A DNA stretch of 47,321 nucleotides, from positions 1-47,321 of the forward strand of contig JAEZKZ010000010.1 in the NCBI GenBank assembly GCA_023415305.1, given 5' to 3'. This stretch comes from Bacillota bacterium. GTDB lineage: Bacteria > Bacillota > Clostridia > Acetivibrionales > DSM-1351. The notes beneath the pieces were generated by a model. The model had not been told where the DNA came from. It saw nothing but the letters and a program-made list of their open reading frames with translations, and did not search any database. Below are positions 1-8,881 of the stretch, piece by piece; the stretch's first letter is position 1, and each line of letters begins with the position of its first letter. The position numbers and the translations under genes were made by a program.

Positions 1-108
1 ATAAAAATACACAAGAACAGTATTAGAAGATTTTCCTTTAATAGTTTGAAGGTAATTAAGAAAGTCGCTTAAAACAGAAGGCATCTCAAAATCCCTGATT
101 GTTTTCAT
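1..108 (-). CDS. Xer-type tyrosine recombinase, N-terminal fragment (runs off the window)
   Basis: The reverse strand from 108 down to 1 is an open frame beginning ATG, preceded by a GGAG ribosome site six to ten bases upstream. The 36 visible residues begin MKTIRDFEMPSVLSDFLNYL and continue with a stretch of the type IKGKSSNTV, the standard opening of the SAM-like core-binding domain of XerC/XerD-family recombinases. The catalytic domain lies outside the window, so activity cannot be judged. It points away from the recombinase operon that starts at 524 and is probably the host gene left of the accessory insertion. The family call rests on only 36 residues. Confidence 0.7.
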   Translation of the reverse strand, partial: MKTIRDFEMPSVLSDFLNYLQTIKGKSSNTVLVYFY

Positions 109-256
109 ATGTAGAAACTCCAATACAAATTATTAATTAACTGCTTATTTAATGATATATTATTTGAAACCTCTTTTCAATTATCTATATAGACATATAG
201 AAAAATACTATTTTAATCTTTTAAATACTTGAACATAGTTTTTTATGGCGCTAATC

Positions 257-282
257 AATATTCTATAATGTTATAGAATATT
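257..282. repeat. Perfect inverted repeat, 12-base arms, 2-base centre
   Basis: Left arm AATATTCTATAA at 257-268 and its exact complement at 271-282 flank TG. It has no T-run, so it does not look like a terminator. It could be a protein-binding site or a recombinase-binding site at an element end. Confidence 0.7.
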
Positions 283-299
283 AGAATAAACAATTATGT

Positions 300-325
300 A
301 TATTATGTATAAATATACATAATAT
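300..325. repeat. Perfect inverted repeat, 12-base arms
   Basis: Arms at 300-311 and 314-325 (ATATTATGTATA and complement) flank two bases. It is the third palindrome in the ladder upstream of the recombinase operon. Function is unknown. Confidence 0.65.
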
Positions 326-329
326 TATT

Positions 330-360
330 ACTTATACATGAGTAATACTCATCTATAAGT
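330..360. promoter_or_regulatory. Palindromic operator candidate, core ATGAGTAATACTCAT
   Basis: The 15-base palindrome ATGAGTAATACTCAT (338-352) sits inside a longer inverted repeat whose outer arms ACTTATA/TATAAGT match, with one mismatched pair between core and arms. The same core, up to the central base, recurs at 372-386, 22589-22603 and 22698-22712. Recurrence at separate intergenic loci favours a regulator-binding site. No candidate regulator is identified. Confidence 0.6.
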
Positions 361-364
361 AATA

Positions 365-393
365 CCTATACATGAGTATTACTCATGTATAGG
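365..393. promoter_or_regulatory. Perfect 29-base palindrome, core ATGAGTATTACTCAT
   Basis: Bases 365-378 are the exact reverse complement of 380-393, with T379 at the centre. The 15-base core is 372-386. Its centre is 34 bases from the centre of the preceding palindrome. It lies about 130 bases before the first recombinase gene, where it could control that operon or mark an element end. Confidence 0.65.
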
Positions 394-523
394 GTGAATA
401 TAAATGAATGTAGATAACGATAGTTGAATAAGGTTAACAGAAAATTAAGAACTCTTATAGCTTATCTAAACCATATATGCTATCATTTTAGTTGTATAAT
501 ATACAGCAAAGAAGGGATAGTAT

Positions 524-1807
524 TTGTTTACTTATAGGTGTAGAGAGATTACAATCTATGATTCACTTCAGAATGTGAGAAAAAAACAAGTATTTATTGT
601 AAAAACCTCCTTTGAAATCCCTAATCTAATGTTACCAAGTCCATTGACTTATTTTGTATTGAAATATGGTAAATCATATAATACGCAACGAAAGTATGCG
701 CAAGAATTATGTGGTTTTATTAATTATTTAATTATAAAAACACAAAGTAATAATAGTGAATTATATGCAGCACTAAGAATGAAAGGTCTATCAGAATTAA
801 ATTTCTATCACCTGGCAGATTACATAAATCACATATCCAATAACCCTGAAATAAGAGTATCTATTAATACTGTCAGAATGAAAGAAGATATTCTCTGCTT
901 ATTTTATAAGTATTTAAGTGGCTTAAGAATAAACATAATAAACGATAAGATATTTGAGCAGTTGGACCTACATAGCTTACAGTGCTCTAATAAAAGAATT
1001 AAAAAAATGTCTCCGTTTGATTTGTGCCAGGATATATTAATTTCTTATCCATCCAATTTTACAAAAACAAACGATGTTCTTAAAGATATGCCTGAGGAAT
1101 TGTGGACTCTTTTTATTGAGTTTGCAGAAGAGTACTATCGTAATATAGCTTTCGGTTTAGTACTTAACATTTGTGGGGGGATTAGACGGGGTGAATGTGT
1201 TAATTTAAGGGTAAAAGATGTTAAGTTATCTAAAAATAGCAACTCAATATATTTGAATATTAATGATAATCAGGATGAATTATTTGGTGAACGAGATATC
1301 AATTTAAACAATTCTCAAGTCAAAAAGAAAAGAAACAAACAACCGGTATTACCTTTGCATTCAAGAATACAAGAAATATTTGATGAACATAAAAAATATT
1401 TAATGAAGATTTATAATACTCAAAATATAGAGAACAAGGCTCTTTTTGTTAATGCTGAGGGACAACCTATGTCAGGAGATTCCTATGGTGAATATTTTAA
1501 AGACCTTAAATTAGATTTTATTGCATTTTTAGAGAGTGAAGGGCTTCCAGCTTTAGCTCAACAATTGAGAGAATATCGCTGGGAATCTCATATTGGAAGG
1601 CATATTTTTACTAATGCAATTGTCAAAAATGGATATGCAAATGGATCCGGAAATAAACCAATCACGAAATTAGTTGCTATTCTACGTGGAGACAGCTCTG
1701 AAGAATCATCCAATAAGTATATTGATAATTATACCGTTTGTGAAGCAGTGTCTAAAAATATAAATGATATAAGTACTATAGCTACGGAGTATGAAAACAA
1801 TGACTAG
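524..1807 (+). CDS. Tyrosine recombinase (TnpA-like), 427 aa
   Basis: Site-specific DNA recombinase that would cut and rejoin DNA through a tyrosine nucleophile. An N-terminal core-binding region covers roughly residues 1-160. The catalytic domain shows the first arginine in GGIRRGE (about residue 220), the HxxR box in HIGRH (about 356-360), and the nucleophile tyrosine at 399 in SSNKYID; the usual LGH histidine is replaced by aspartate in RGDSS. The start is TTG at 524, with GAAGGGA upstream. The gene overlaps the next one by 17 bases, so the two are probably translationally coupled. All key residues except the LGH histidine are present, so it is likely active. It is probably the TnpA-equivalent of this module. 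Confidence 0.8.
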   Translation: MFTYRCREITIYDSLQNVRKKQVFIVKTSFEIPNLMLPSPLTYFVLKYGKSYNTQRKYAQELCGFINYLIIKTQSNNSELYAALRMKGLSELNFYHLADYINHISNNPEIRVSINTVRMKEDILCLFYKYLSGLRINIINDKIFEQLDLHSLQCSNKRIKKMSPFDLCQDILISYPSNFTKTNDVLKDMPEELWTLFIEFAEEYYRNIAFGLVLNICGGIRRGECVNLRVKDVKLSKNSNSIYLNINDNQDELFGERDINLNNSQVKKKRNKQPVLPLHSRIQEIFDEHKKYLMKIYNTQNIENKALFVNAEGQPMSGDSYGEYFKDLKLDFIAFLESEGLPALAQQLREYRWESHIGRHIFTNAIVKNGYANGSGNKPITKLVAILRGDSSEESSNKYIDNYTVCEAVSKNINDISTIATEYENND

Positions 1808-4800
1808 AACTGAAGTTTTAGATTTGCTAGAAATTTCTACGTTAAATAGCGAAATAGCAGATAATGTCTTAGAACTTTGTGAAATAAGACAGATATCAGA
1901 AGATGTTTATGATGCAGAGGAAGTTTGTAGAGTCTATGCAGAAACTGAAACTTTTTTTAAAGAATACTTACCAGAGTTTTATGTATGTAAAATTCTTAAT
2001 GTAGATGCAGATGAGTTATTAAAAATTAATATTGAACATATTCCAATGCCTGCTGAAATGCAATGTGTATTTTATGATCGTTATCCGATTGGAGAGTTCC
2101 GGTATTCTAAATACGTGTATAAATCAATACAAGTATATAAAGTATTAGGTGTTTTAAGTAAATCAATCTATCTTGAGATACCTGATACGTATGCCATTAG
2201 CTTTGAAACAAGTTTTGTTACAGCGGAGACAGCGGCTACAGCATTAGGATTTAAAAAAATCAATCCTGCTTTATATCACTATTATTTAATGAAACTTGAT
2301 ATAAGATTTGCCTCTTTAGGAAATATAAAAAAATATTTAACTGACGATATAAGCAATACAATAGAAAAAGCACAAGAAGTATTTGAAAAGTATTTACCTT
2401 TTTACGAAGCTTGCGAGACATATGGTTACAACCTAGTTAGGTTAATATGTAATGAATATTCACTTCTTGGTTTCAGCAATCTGGAAAAAACCGGAGACTT
2501 ATTAAAATATGACGTTGTATACAGCGACAAAAGATATAAATTTAGTTTTAAAGACAGTGCATCTTTTTTAGATAAAAATGATTTTCATCAGTTATATTAT
2601 AAATGGTTTCTCCGAAATACAAAAAGTATAAAATATCGTCTTAAAGTATTAAACGTTGAAGAATCAAAATTTCAGTGTGATTTAATTAGTTTCTCAGAAA
2701 TTGAAGTCAGCCAAAACTATATTGAAATAGAACACCCTTTCACATCTTCGGTTATTGATTCTTCTTTTTCACCAGACAAAGGTTTAAGTATTTATGAGTA
2801 CGACCCAGAATATGAGAATCTGGATTTGTTATATAAAGTTTGGGGACTAGATGGGTTAGAAAATAAATATCAATTAGAAAAAGAACTTAGACAGCATAAA
2901 TTTAATTGCAATATTAAGTCAAGTAATCTCTTTAGTACATATGTTTTTGCGGAGGAGTATAAAAAGGCTGTATACTTTATTACAGCAAAAAAATTAGGTC
3001 TTATCTTAGAAAATGAAAATTATTTTAATTCAATTTTTACATATACTTTAATAAATCACTATATGCAAAAAGGATATCCATTACTATTAAATTGGTCAAC
3101 ACATATTGTTTACAAGTCCAAAAACTATATATCTATAAATATATCAAAATACTTGGATAGGGTAATTGATTATAAATATAAACAATGCCAGGATAATATT
3201 CTATTTCAAAACCAGAAGTTTATTTCATATGAAGAGCATAAAAAACAATGTTATAAAATATTTTATACTCAAAAAGTACATGAATTATACTCAAAAGACA
3301 GCGGTTATACGAGAATGAAAGGTAATCTTGATATTTCATGCCCATTTAATACCAATAGTGATTTGCAAAAGGCTATAAACGATGATTTGAGAATAGCATT
3401 TTTTATTAAGGATGACTATCAATCCGATACTATAAGTGTTTCTCTAAAGTGTAAGAAAATAAGTACAATTACTGAAGGTATACCTTCCAAAAGCACTAAA
3501 GAATATTGGCCAATTATGAGAGTTATTTCATATCTTAATATAGATAAATATTCATTAACTTTAATATGGGCAATATTGTTTAACCTTGAATTGAGAATTA
3601 TATACGATAATGGTTTATACATTGAAGCTAATGAAGTTATTAATCTGAAGAAATATGTTAATGGATTATTAGATGAATATACTCCTGTCAGTAATCTGTA
3701 TTATTTATTACATAAGTGCCATCCAATATGTAAAATATGTGATGATATAATAGAGCCGGCAAGTATGTTATATTTCTTAATGCCAGAGAATAATAAGGGT
3801 TTCTTCTTAATAAAAAAAATCTCATTAGATATTATTGATAAAATATATAATGAGAAAGTAAATTGTGATACTTTGCTTACTGCTGCTGAGATTGAGAAAA
3901 AACTAAGTACATTACCATCTAAAATTCCAAGTACATTGGCAATTCGTCTTTTAAACATTAATAATAATCTAAAGAGACTTGATCAAAAGTATTCGTTATA
4001 TATTGATAGTTCAGGTGATTATTGTAGAAGAGATGCTATTTTAAAACTGCAGGAATTACAAAACTTGCATTGTAATGAATATGTATTGGAAGAAAATATT
4101 CCAACATTTCTAAATAACAATATGGACAGTTTATCGGAAAATGATATAGAACTTTTAAAAACAATAAGTGTATATAATGCACCTGATTATATTATGCTTA
4201 TGTCTGAGAACAAGGAAATATCTAATGATAGGGCTTACCTTAAAGAAGATATACTTAGGTTAAAGGATTACTTCCATCGATCGATTAATGGTAAGTATAA
4301 TGTTAGTGTAGATAAAAATGTAACATGTAACAAACCATATCAAACTTATATTTTAAGAGAAAATCCTCTTGGATTAAGAGAAACTATTAGAAAAATGTCA
4401 CCTAAGACAGCAGATATCTGGGATCATTATGTTATGTTACAATTATCATCACAACAAAGAGCAGATAAAAGTTTAGACTCTCTTATATACCAGTATATTA
4501 AATCTCTTAATATAGTTATTTGTATATTAAAGGATTATGGAATCTCTGAAGTTAGTGATTTACAAACAAGCATGATCAATCGCTACTTCCAAACTATTGA
4601 TTCTACCACATATTGTAATATTTTAATAGAATTCTTTAAATATGCTATTATAATGTATGCTGATTTTAAAATAAAACCCCAATATCGTATTAAGGAATTA
4701 AAATTACCTAAAGCTAAGAGGAAAAGTCCTATGGATATACTACCTGAAACATACAGCTTTATGGAATATAGTAAGCTATTTAATTATTGTAATGATTATT

Positions 4801-6089
4801 ATACTCACATAGATATTGCGGTTAATGAAATACTTGAAAAAGGGACATGCATTTATGCCTCTACTTGGTTTTATGTAATGTCACACTTGAACAACACATG
4901 GAGGAGTAACGATTTTGCTATGTTTCCATATGTTGATATCTTAGATATCATATATAGAAACAATAGTGGTGATTTCAAATGGTATATTAATAATAGAATA
5001 GTTAAAAGTGAAGCTATAATCATAGCTTTAAGAATTCAGAATAATCCTAAAGTAATTTCAAAGACCAAAAAATATACAAGATTCATGTGTTCCAATGAAC
5101 TACTTGAGACCTTTATTACAATATACTCGTTATTAGCTTTATATACTTCTCGTTTTCTTAGTTACGACACAGGATTTGTAAATCATTTCGAAAATAGGTA
5201 CAACGGAGTTAATAAGTCTCAGTTAAACTTTTTCTTTGATAAGTTTGGTATGGTAAACTTTAAATTCAAATCTAAGAAAATGAATAAGACACTTCTTTCT
5301 ATGATCGATTATTTAGAGAATTATTATATAGTTAATAATATTGATACTGAACGTAGACAGGCAATGCTACTCAGAAGCCATGTGAATTCATCCTCGACAT
5401 CACATTACATTGTTAGAAAAAAGGAAGCTTTTGACAGGTTAACTAATATGATATGTGCACGTGGTGAGTTTGGTTATGCTTATGAAATGATGGTCAGAAG
5501 CATAATTAATTCAGAAGATAAACTCAGTACAGAAGAAATGACTGATAAAATAAGAAAAATACGTTTCTTGATACCAAATATGAAGGATATGGATGTATTA
5601 TATGGTTTTCTTAATTATACACATAAGGAGCAGGAAAGCTTAAATGAATTCATAAATTCTTTATCCATAGAAGAATTTCAAACAACCCTCACAAAGCTAT
5701 ATTTGAACCATTTGGGATCTAAGACAGATAAGAATTTATCATGTATAAAAAAAACTTGTCAAAGCAGTCAAGCGAATAAAGATGACTGTACATATTGTAT
5801 ATTTCATATACCATCGATTTATTCGTTATCAATCATTTGTCAAAGCATAAGTGAAGATATATATAGTTATAAAAATGCTACTCGTGATATCACACGAAAA
5901 AAAATCATAACTAAAATATTGAAAAAGTCCAGAGACATTATTTGGGCTAGACAAAAATATGGTGATGAAATTTTACAGGAATGTCTCTCCATTTGTGGAG
6001 CTGACTATGAACAGTTTTTAACTATTCTTAATAATTTTCTTAAAACAAATAATAAAATATATAAAATTGCTGGGGAGAAATATGAATAA
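1791..6089 (+). CDS. Giant 1432-aa recombinase-associated protein with degenerate recombinase-like C-terminal region
   Basis: Not assignable to a named family by eye. The N-terminus (about residues 4-45, MTRTEVLDLLEI onward) resembles a small DNA-binding helix-turn-helix of excisionase or MerR type. Residues 50 to about 870 have no recognised domain. From about 880 a helical core-binding-like region is followed by a catalytic-domain-like stretch with an arginine in TWRSNDF (about 1038) and a late motif SSSTSHYI (about 1198-1206) where the nucleophile tyrosine would stand. A clear HxxR box was not found, so catalysis is doubtful. A C-terminal cysteine group (LSCIKKTC and DDCTYC, about 1322-1340) may bind zinc. 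It overlaps both neighbours and is likely a structural or DNA-targeting subunit of the same complex. Confidence 0.5.
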   Translation: MKTMTRTEVLDLLEISTLNSEIADNVLELCEIRQISEDVYDAEEVCRVYAETETFFKEYLPEFYVCKILNVDADELLKINIEHIPMPAEMQCVFYDRYPIGEFRYSKYVYKSIQVYKVLGVLSKSIYLEIPDTYAISFETSFVTAETAATALGFKKINPALYHYYLMKLDIRFASLGNIKKYLTDDISNTIEKAQEVFEKYLPFYEACETYGYNLVRLICNEYSLLGFSNLEKTGDLLKYDVVYSDKRYKFSFKDSASFLDKNDFHQLYYKWFLRNTKSIKYRLKVLNVEESKFQCDLISFSEIEVSQNYIEIEHPFTSSVIDSSFSPDKGLSIYEYDPEYENLDLLYKVWGLDGLENKYQLEKELRQHKFNCNIKSSNLFSTYVFAEEYKKAVYFITAKKLGLILENENYFNSIFTYTLINHYMQKGYPLLLNWSTHIVYKSKNYISINISKYLDRVIDYKYKQCQDNILFQNQKFISYEEHKKQCYKIFYTQKVHELYSKDSGYTRMKGNLDISCPFNTNSDLQKAINDDLRIAFFIKDDYQSDTISVSLKCKKISTITEGIPSKSTKEYWPIMRVISYLNIDKYSLTLIWAILFNLELRIIYDNGLYIEANEVINLKKYVNGLLDEYTPVSNLYYLLHKCHPICKICDDIIEPASMLYFLMPENNKGFFLIKKISLDIIDKIYNEKVNCDTLLTAAEIEKKLSTLPSKIPSTLAIRLLNINNNLKRLDQKYSLYIDSSGDYCRRDAILKLQELQNLHCNEYVLEENIPTFLNNNMDSLSENDIELLKTISVYNAPDYIMLMSENKEISNDRAYLKEDILRLKDYFHRSINGKYNVSVDKNVTCNKPYQTYILRENPLGLRETIRKMSPKTADIWDHYVMLQLSSQQRADKSLDSLIYQYIKSLNIVICILKDYGISEVSDLQTSMINRYFQTIDSTTYCNILIEFFKYAIIMYADFKIKPQYRIKELKLPKAKRKSPMDILPETYSFMEYSKLFNYCNDYYTHIDIAVNEILEKGTCIYASTWFYVMSHLNNTWRSNDFAMFPYVDILDIIYRNNSGDFKWYINNRIVKSEAIIIALRIQNNPKVISKTKKYTRFMCSNELLETFITIYSLLALYTSRFLSYDTGFVNHFENRYNGVNKSQLNFFFDKFGMVNFKFKSKKMNKTLLSMIDYLENYYIVNNIDTERRQAMLLRSHVNSSSTSHYIVRKKEAFDRLTNMICARGEFGYAYEMMVRSIINSEDKLSTEEMTDKIRKIRFLIPNMKDMDVLYGFLNYTHKEQESLNEFINSLSIEEFQTTLTKLYLNHLGSKTDKNLSCIKKTCQSSQANKDDCTYCIFHIPSIYSLSIICQSISEDIYSYKNATRDITRKKIITKILKKSRDIIWARQKYGDEILQECLSICGADYEQFLTILNNFLKTNNKIYKIAGEKYE

Positions 6090-7803
6090 TACATTATATC
6101 AAAATGATATTACTCTGAAAGAAAGAATTGAAGATTATAAAGAATACTTGTCTGACTGGTTTAACAAAAAATATTGTTATGATAGTGATGCACGTTCATT
6201 TAGTTTTAATTCTGATGTATGGTTATTAAAGAAAACATACACAAACAATGATCGGGTAAGAATCGATTTCAGTTTCTTTAATAAAGTAATTTATAACAAA
6301 AACGACAAAACACTTGCAAAATGCTTTTTGACTGATATGTTGATAGATGGATATTCAGAAGAATCTGTGTATCGATATTACATAGTATTAAAACAGCTTT
6401 ATTTAGCTTCGAATGGATTGTTGCTTGCACATAAACTAAGTGACGAAGAAATAAAGTATCACTGTGGCCTTTACAGCATTTCATATCTGAATGTGCCTAT
6501 TAGTTATTTAGAGTTTGTGTTAGATAATTCATTCTGTGATACTAATTATGAAAGTTTACTAAGAGCCAAGAATAAATTAGAATCAATCTATATAATGGAT
6601 AGTCAGTCCCCAAATAGCAGAGAATTGCCATGTAATAAAGATATAGCTATGTTTCAATATTTTATTCATAGATTTGAAACTGATGAAAGAGACGAAGATA
6701 TCAGGAACTTATTCTTACCAGTTATTATTTGGTGGCATCTATCTATTGTGATTCCGGTTCGAACATCTGAAATTACATATAATCTTATCAAAGATTGCAT
6801 TTTTAAGGTGAATAATGCATGTTACATACGTATAGAAAGAATCAAAAGCAAATTAATTAAAAACCTAGAGATTCCAATAATAAAAAACATTTGCATATCA
6901 CAAGATTTATATGAACTAATAAATGGATATAAAGAACTAGTTGCATATGATGTAAAATCCTTAACCTTATTTTCGGTAGACTTTTTGAGAAAATGCATTA
7001 TTAATTTAAAAGAAAAGGATGATGTTTTCAAAAACAAAGGAGATCTTTTTAAGCGTTATTATGAAAATTATACACACTTTGAAGGCTCTGATCTTAACCA
7101 GCTTATTGATCTGTTTTATGACTATTATATTAATAAACAGCTTGATTCTCCCAAGGAATATGATCGTCTACGTGCTGGTGACACAAGGCATTTAGCGTTC
7201 TCTTCGTTATTACTTCAAAATCTGAATCCAATTGATATAGCAATGATGGGGGGACATACCTCTATCAAATCACTAAGTTCATATGTAAACCATGTTGATT
7301 TATATATTGATTCAGAGATATACAGATATCATAACAAAATTGATTTAAAAACTGATTATTTTAGTAAAAAATTAAAAGATATCGTTATGAATATGCCTTT
7401 CGAATGTCCTATTAATATTCAAGAATGTATTCCTGATGAATATGGAATAGGTTTCTGTACCGACAATTCATTCTCCTGTGAAGATGACTTATGCTTTTTT
7501 TGTACGAAGTGGTGGTGTCGACCCAAAAATGAAAATTTTATTAAAGCTGCACAATATATAAGTAAACGCTGTATGATAAAACTGAAAAATGAGATGGTCG
7601 CAAATAAAAAGATGCTACAAACTCTACTAAATAAGGCTACTATTGAAAAAATAAATGGTGAAATGATTTTTAAAGAAGAGTTATATTCAGAATATCGTCA
7701 GTTAATAAAATCAATTACCAATAATGCATCCCGAATGGAAATGCTTAAGGAAGCTTTAATACTTAATTTTGATTTGGAGGCTTGTCATAATGATAAAGAG
7801 TAA
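6082..7803 (+). CDS. Tyrosine recombinase (TnpB-like) with C-terminal cysteine-rich region, 573 aa
   Basis: Second recognisable recombinase of the module. The catalytic domain shows PVRTSE (first arginine, about residue 228), GDTRH (HxxR-type box with the leading histidine replaced, about 366-370), MGGHTS (LGH-type box, about 388-393) and a tyrosine in SSYVNH (about 400). Downstream lies a cysteine-rich segment, CPINIQEC through CFFCTKWWC (about 440-480), resembling a zinc-binding knuckle. The start is ATG 6082 with GGGGAGA just upstream; an upstream TTG at 6067 is less likely. It overlaps the giant gene by 8 bases and the following gene by 14 bases. In Tn554 a TnpA/TnpB pair acts together, and the same is inferred here. 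Confidence 0.72.
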   Translation: MNNTLYQNDITLKERIEDYKEYLSDWFNKKYCYDSDARSFSFNSDVWLLKKTYTNNDRVRIDFSFFNKVIYNKNDKTLAKCFLTDMLIDGYSEESVYRYYIVLKQLYLASNGLLLAHKLSDEEIKYHCGLYSISYLNVPISYLEFVLDNSFCDTNYESLLRAKNKLESIYIMDSQSPNSRELPCNKDIAMFQYFIHRFETDERDEDIRNLFLPVIIWWHLSIVIPVRTSEITYNLIKDCIFKVNNACYIRIERIKSKLIKNLEIPIIKNICISQDLYELINGYKELVAYDVKSLTLFSVDFLRKCIINLKEKDDVFKNKGDLFKRYYENYTHFEGSDLNQLIDLFYDYYINKQLDSPKEYDRLRAGDTRHLAFSSLLLQNLNPIDIAMMGGHTSIKSLSSYVNHVDLYIDSEIYRYHNKIDLKTDYFSKKLKDIVMNMPFECPINIQECIPDEYGIGFCTDNSFSCEDDLCFFCTKWWCRPKNENFIKAAQYISKRCMIKLKNEMVANKKMLQTLLNKATIEKINGEMIFKEELYSEYRQLIKSITNNASRMEMLKEALILNFDLEACHNDKE

Positions 7804-8521
7804 TGGTAAGGGAAGACCTAAAATGCAATATGATTCTAGAGAAATAAGCGAAATTATTGAGTTGAAATTAAAAAGCGTTAATAATGATATAAGCAAGCTG
7901 ACATATAACTCAGTATTTAAATTTAATCAATATTTGGTTGAAAGTAGAAGGAAGAATTTCAAGAATGAAAATTATAATCTATACGGTTACTCCTTCTGGG
8001 CAACTGATTATAAGGGTATACCCAATTATGGTAAAGAACAGATAGACATTTATAAACAGCGCCATAACCCTATAATTGCAGGAGAGGTCTTCGAAGTAGG
8101 TATAGATGACATAATAACCATTATAGATTATAACCAGGATGACTTAAATAAAATGAAAAAGATCTTAATTAAGATTTTCCAAAAAGAACGTAAATCTAAC
8201 GCAATTAATGACCGTAGATTCCTTGAAATGCAACAGGAACTTAATGAATATAGAAAATTGGTAAATCAATACAAGCAAGCATTGTTTATGATGTTTTATA
8301 ATAGCAAAACTTCAAACAATTCTTTAAATGATGTAATTACATTGAAATCTGATGGTGATAGATATATTCAAAATGAAATTTATAATATATTTAATAGCAA
8401 TGCAGAGTTGATTGATGAAATAGCCTGCAATAAGGAGAATGCTCAATATAAAAAATTAAAAGAGTCTCTTAATGATAATGTGCTGGATTTAGCAAAAATC
8501 CTTGATAAAAGAGATAAGTGA
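7790..8521 (+). CDS. Small charged accessory protein of the recombinase module (TnpC-like position), 243 aa
   Basis: No family is recognised. The protein is rich in Lys, Asn and Glu and largely helical, with a coiled-coil-like stretch around residues 115-180 containing RRFLEMQQELNEYRKLVNQY. No signal peptide or membrane segment is visible. The start is ATG 7790, preceded by GGAGG at good spacing, and it overlaps the recombinase stop. Its position as the last and smallest gene parallels tnpC of Tn554, which affects transposition frequency and orientation. That parallel is positional only. Confidence 0.55.
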   Translation: MIKSNGKGRPKMQYDSREISEIIELKLKSVNNDISKLTYNSVFKFNQYLVESRRKNFKNENYNLYGYSFWATDYKGIPNYGKEQIDIYKQRHNPIIAGEVFEVGIDDIITIIDYNQDDLNKMKKILIKIFQKERKSNAINDRRFLEMQQELNEYRKLVNQYKQALFMMFYNSKTSNNSLNDVITLKSDGDRYIQNEIYNIFNSNAELIDEIACNKENAQYKKLKESLNDNVLDLAKILDKRDK

Positions 8522-8536
8522 CAATATATGTAAGTA

Positions 8537-8758
8537 TCATGCTGAAAATAAAAAATCTATGGATACTCCTAAAGCTTTCGCGATGGCCTTTATCTCGAAA
8601 TCTAATATTACACGAGATTGGCTCTCAATTTTGGACACCATTGTCCTATCAAGACTTAGACCTTGCACATTAAGCCTTGCAGCAAGATCTTCTTGAGTAA
8701 TTCCTTTTGATTTTCTGATTTTTTTAATATTCTTGCCAATAATATTCCTTGGTTCCAA
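8537..8758 (-). CDS. XRE-family helix-turn-helix regulator, 73 aa
   Basis: Compact single-domain DNA-binding protein. It reads MEPRNIIGKNIKKIRKSKGI followed by TQEDLAARLNV, then MVSKIESQ as the recognition region, the classic Cro/C1 fold covering residues 6-68. It is convergent with the recombinase module (16 bases between stops) and divergent from the GHKL ATPase gene at 8882. Such small XRE proteins often repress a neighbouring defence or toxin gene. A GTGCG/CGCAC inverted repeat at 8821-8835, between it and the ATPase gene, is a plausible operator. Confidence 0.82.
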   Translation of the reverse strand: MEPRNIIGKNIKKIRKSKGITQEDLAARLNVQGLSLDRTMVSKIESQSRVILDFEIKAIAKALGVSIDFLFSA

Positions 8759-8820
8759 AAATAAATCATCCTCAAATGTTATTTTATGTATTGATTTTAA
8801 TAAAAAGATAATAATAAAAT

Positions 8821-8835
8821 GTGCGCATACCGCAC
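8821..8835. promoter_or_regulatory. Inverted repeat GTGCG-N5-CGCAC, candidate XRE operator
   Basis: GTGCG at 8821-8825 and CGCAC at 8831-8835 form a short GC-rich palindrome in otherwise very AT-rich DNA, between the divergent XRE and GHKL genes. Place and size fit a Cro/C1-type operator. No experimental support can be seen here. Confidence 0.45.
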
Positions 8836-8881
8836 GTTTAAGAATTTTTATAGAATTTTTAAGAGGGTAAGGTGAATTTAC

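Larger units (their letters stand above)
109..523. other. Gene-free interval with stacked palindromes
   Basis: No gene is visible between the divergent Xer fragment and the recombinase operon. The stretch is very AT-rich and contains successive inverted repeats at 185-200, 257-282, 300-325, 330-360 and 365-393. It must contain the promoters for both flanking genes, but no convincing sigma-A pair was picked out. It may also contain one end of the mobile element. Confidence 0.6.
524..8521 (+). mobile_element. Four-gene tyrosine-recombinase mobility module
   Basis: Four genes read in one direction, and each stop overlaps the next start: 1807/1791, 6089/6082 and 7803/7790. Genes one and three are tyrosine recombinases, gene two is a giant with a degenerate recombinase-like end, and gene four is a small charged protein. 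Tn554 and relatives encode two tyrosine recombinases (TnpA, TnpB) plus a small TnpC, so the plan is comparable, with a much larger extra subunit here. The ends of the element were not resolved. Cargo appears to continue to about 19.3 kb. Confidence 0.65.

Noticed and set aside
524..8521. Recombinase-in-trio (RIT) element
   Set aside because: RIT elements carry three similar-sized intact tyrosine recombinases; here the middle protein is 1432 aa with a doubtful catalytic end and there is a fourth gene, so Tn554-like organisation is the closer parallel.
8502..8696. 64-codon plus-strand frame after the recombinase module
   Set aside because: It is antisense to the XRE gene, whose helix-turn-helix pattern is unmistakable.
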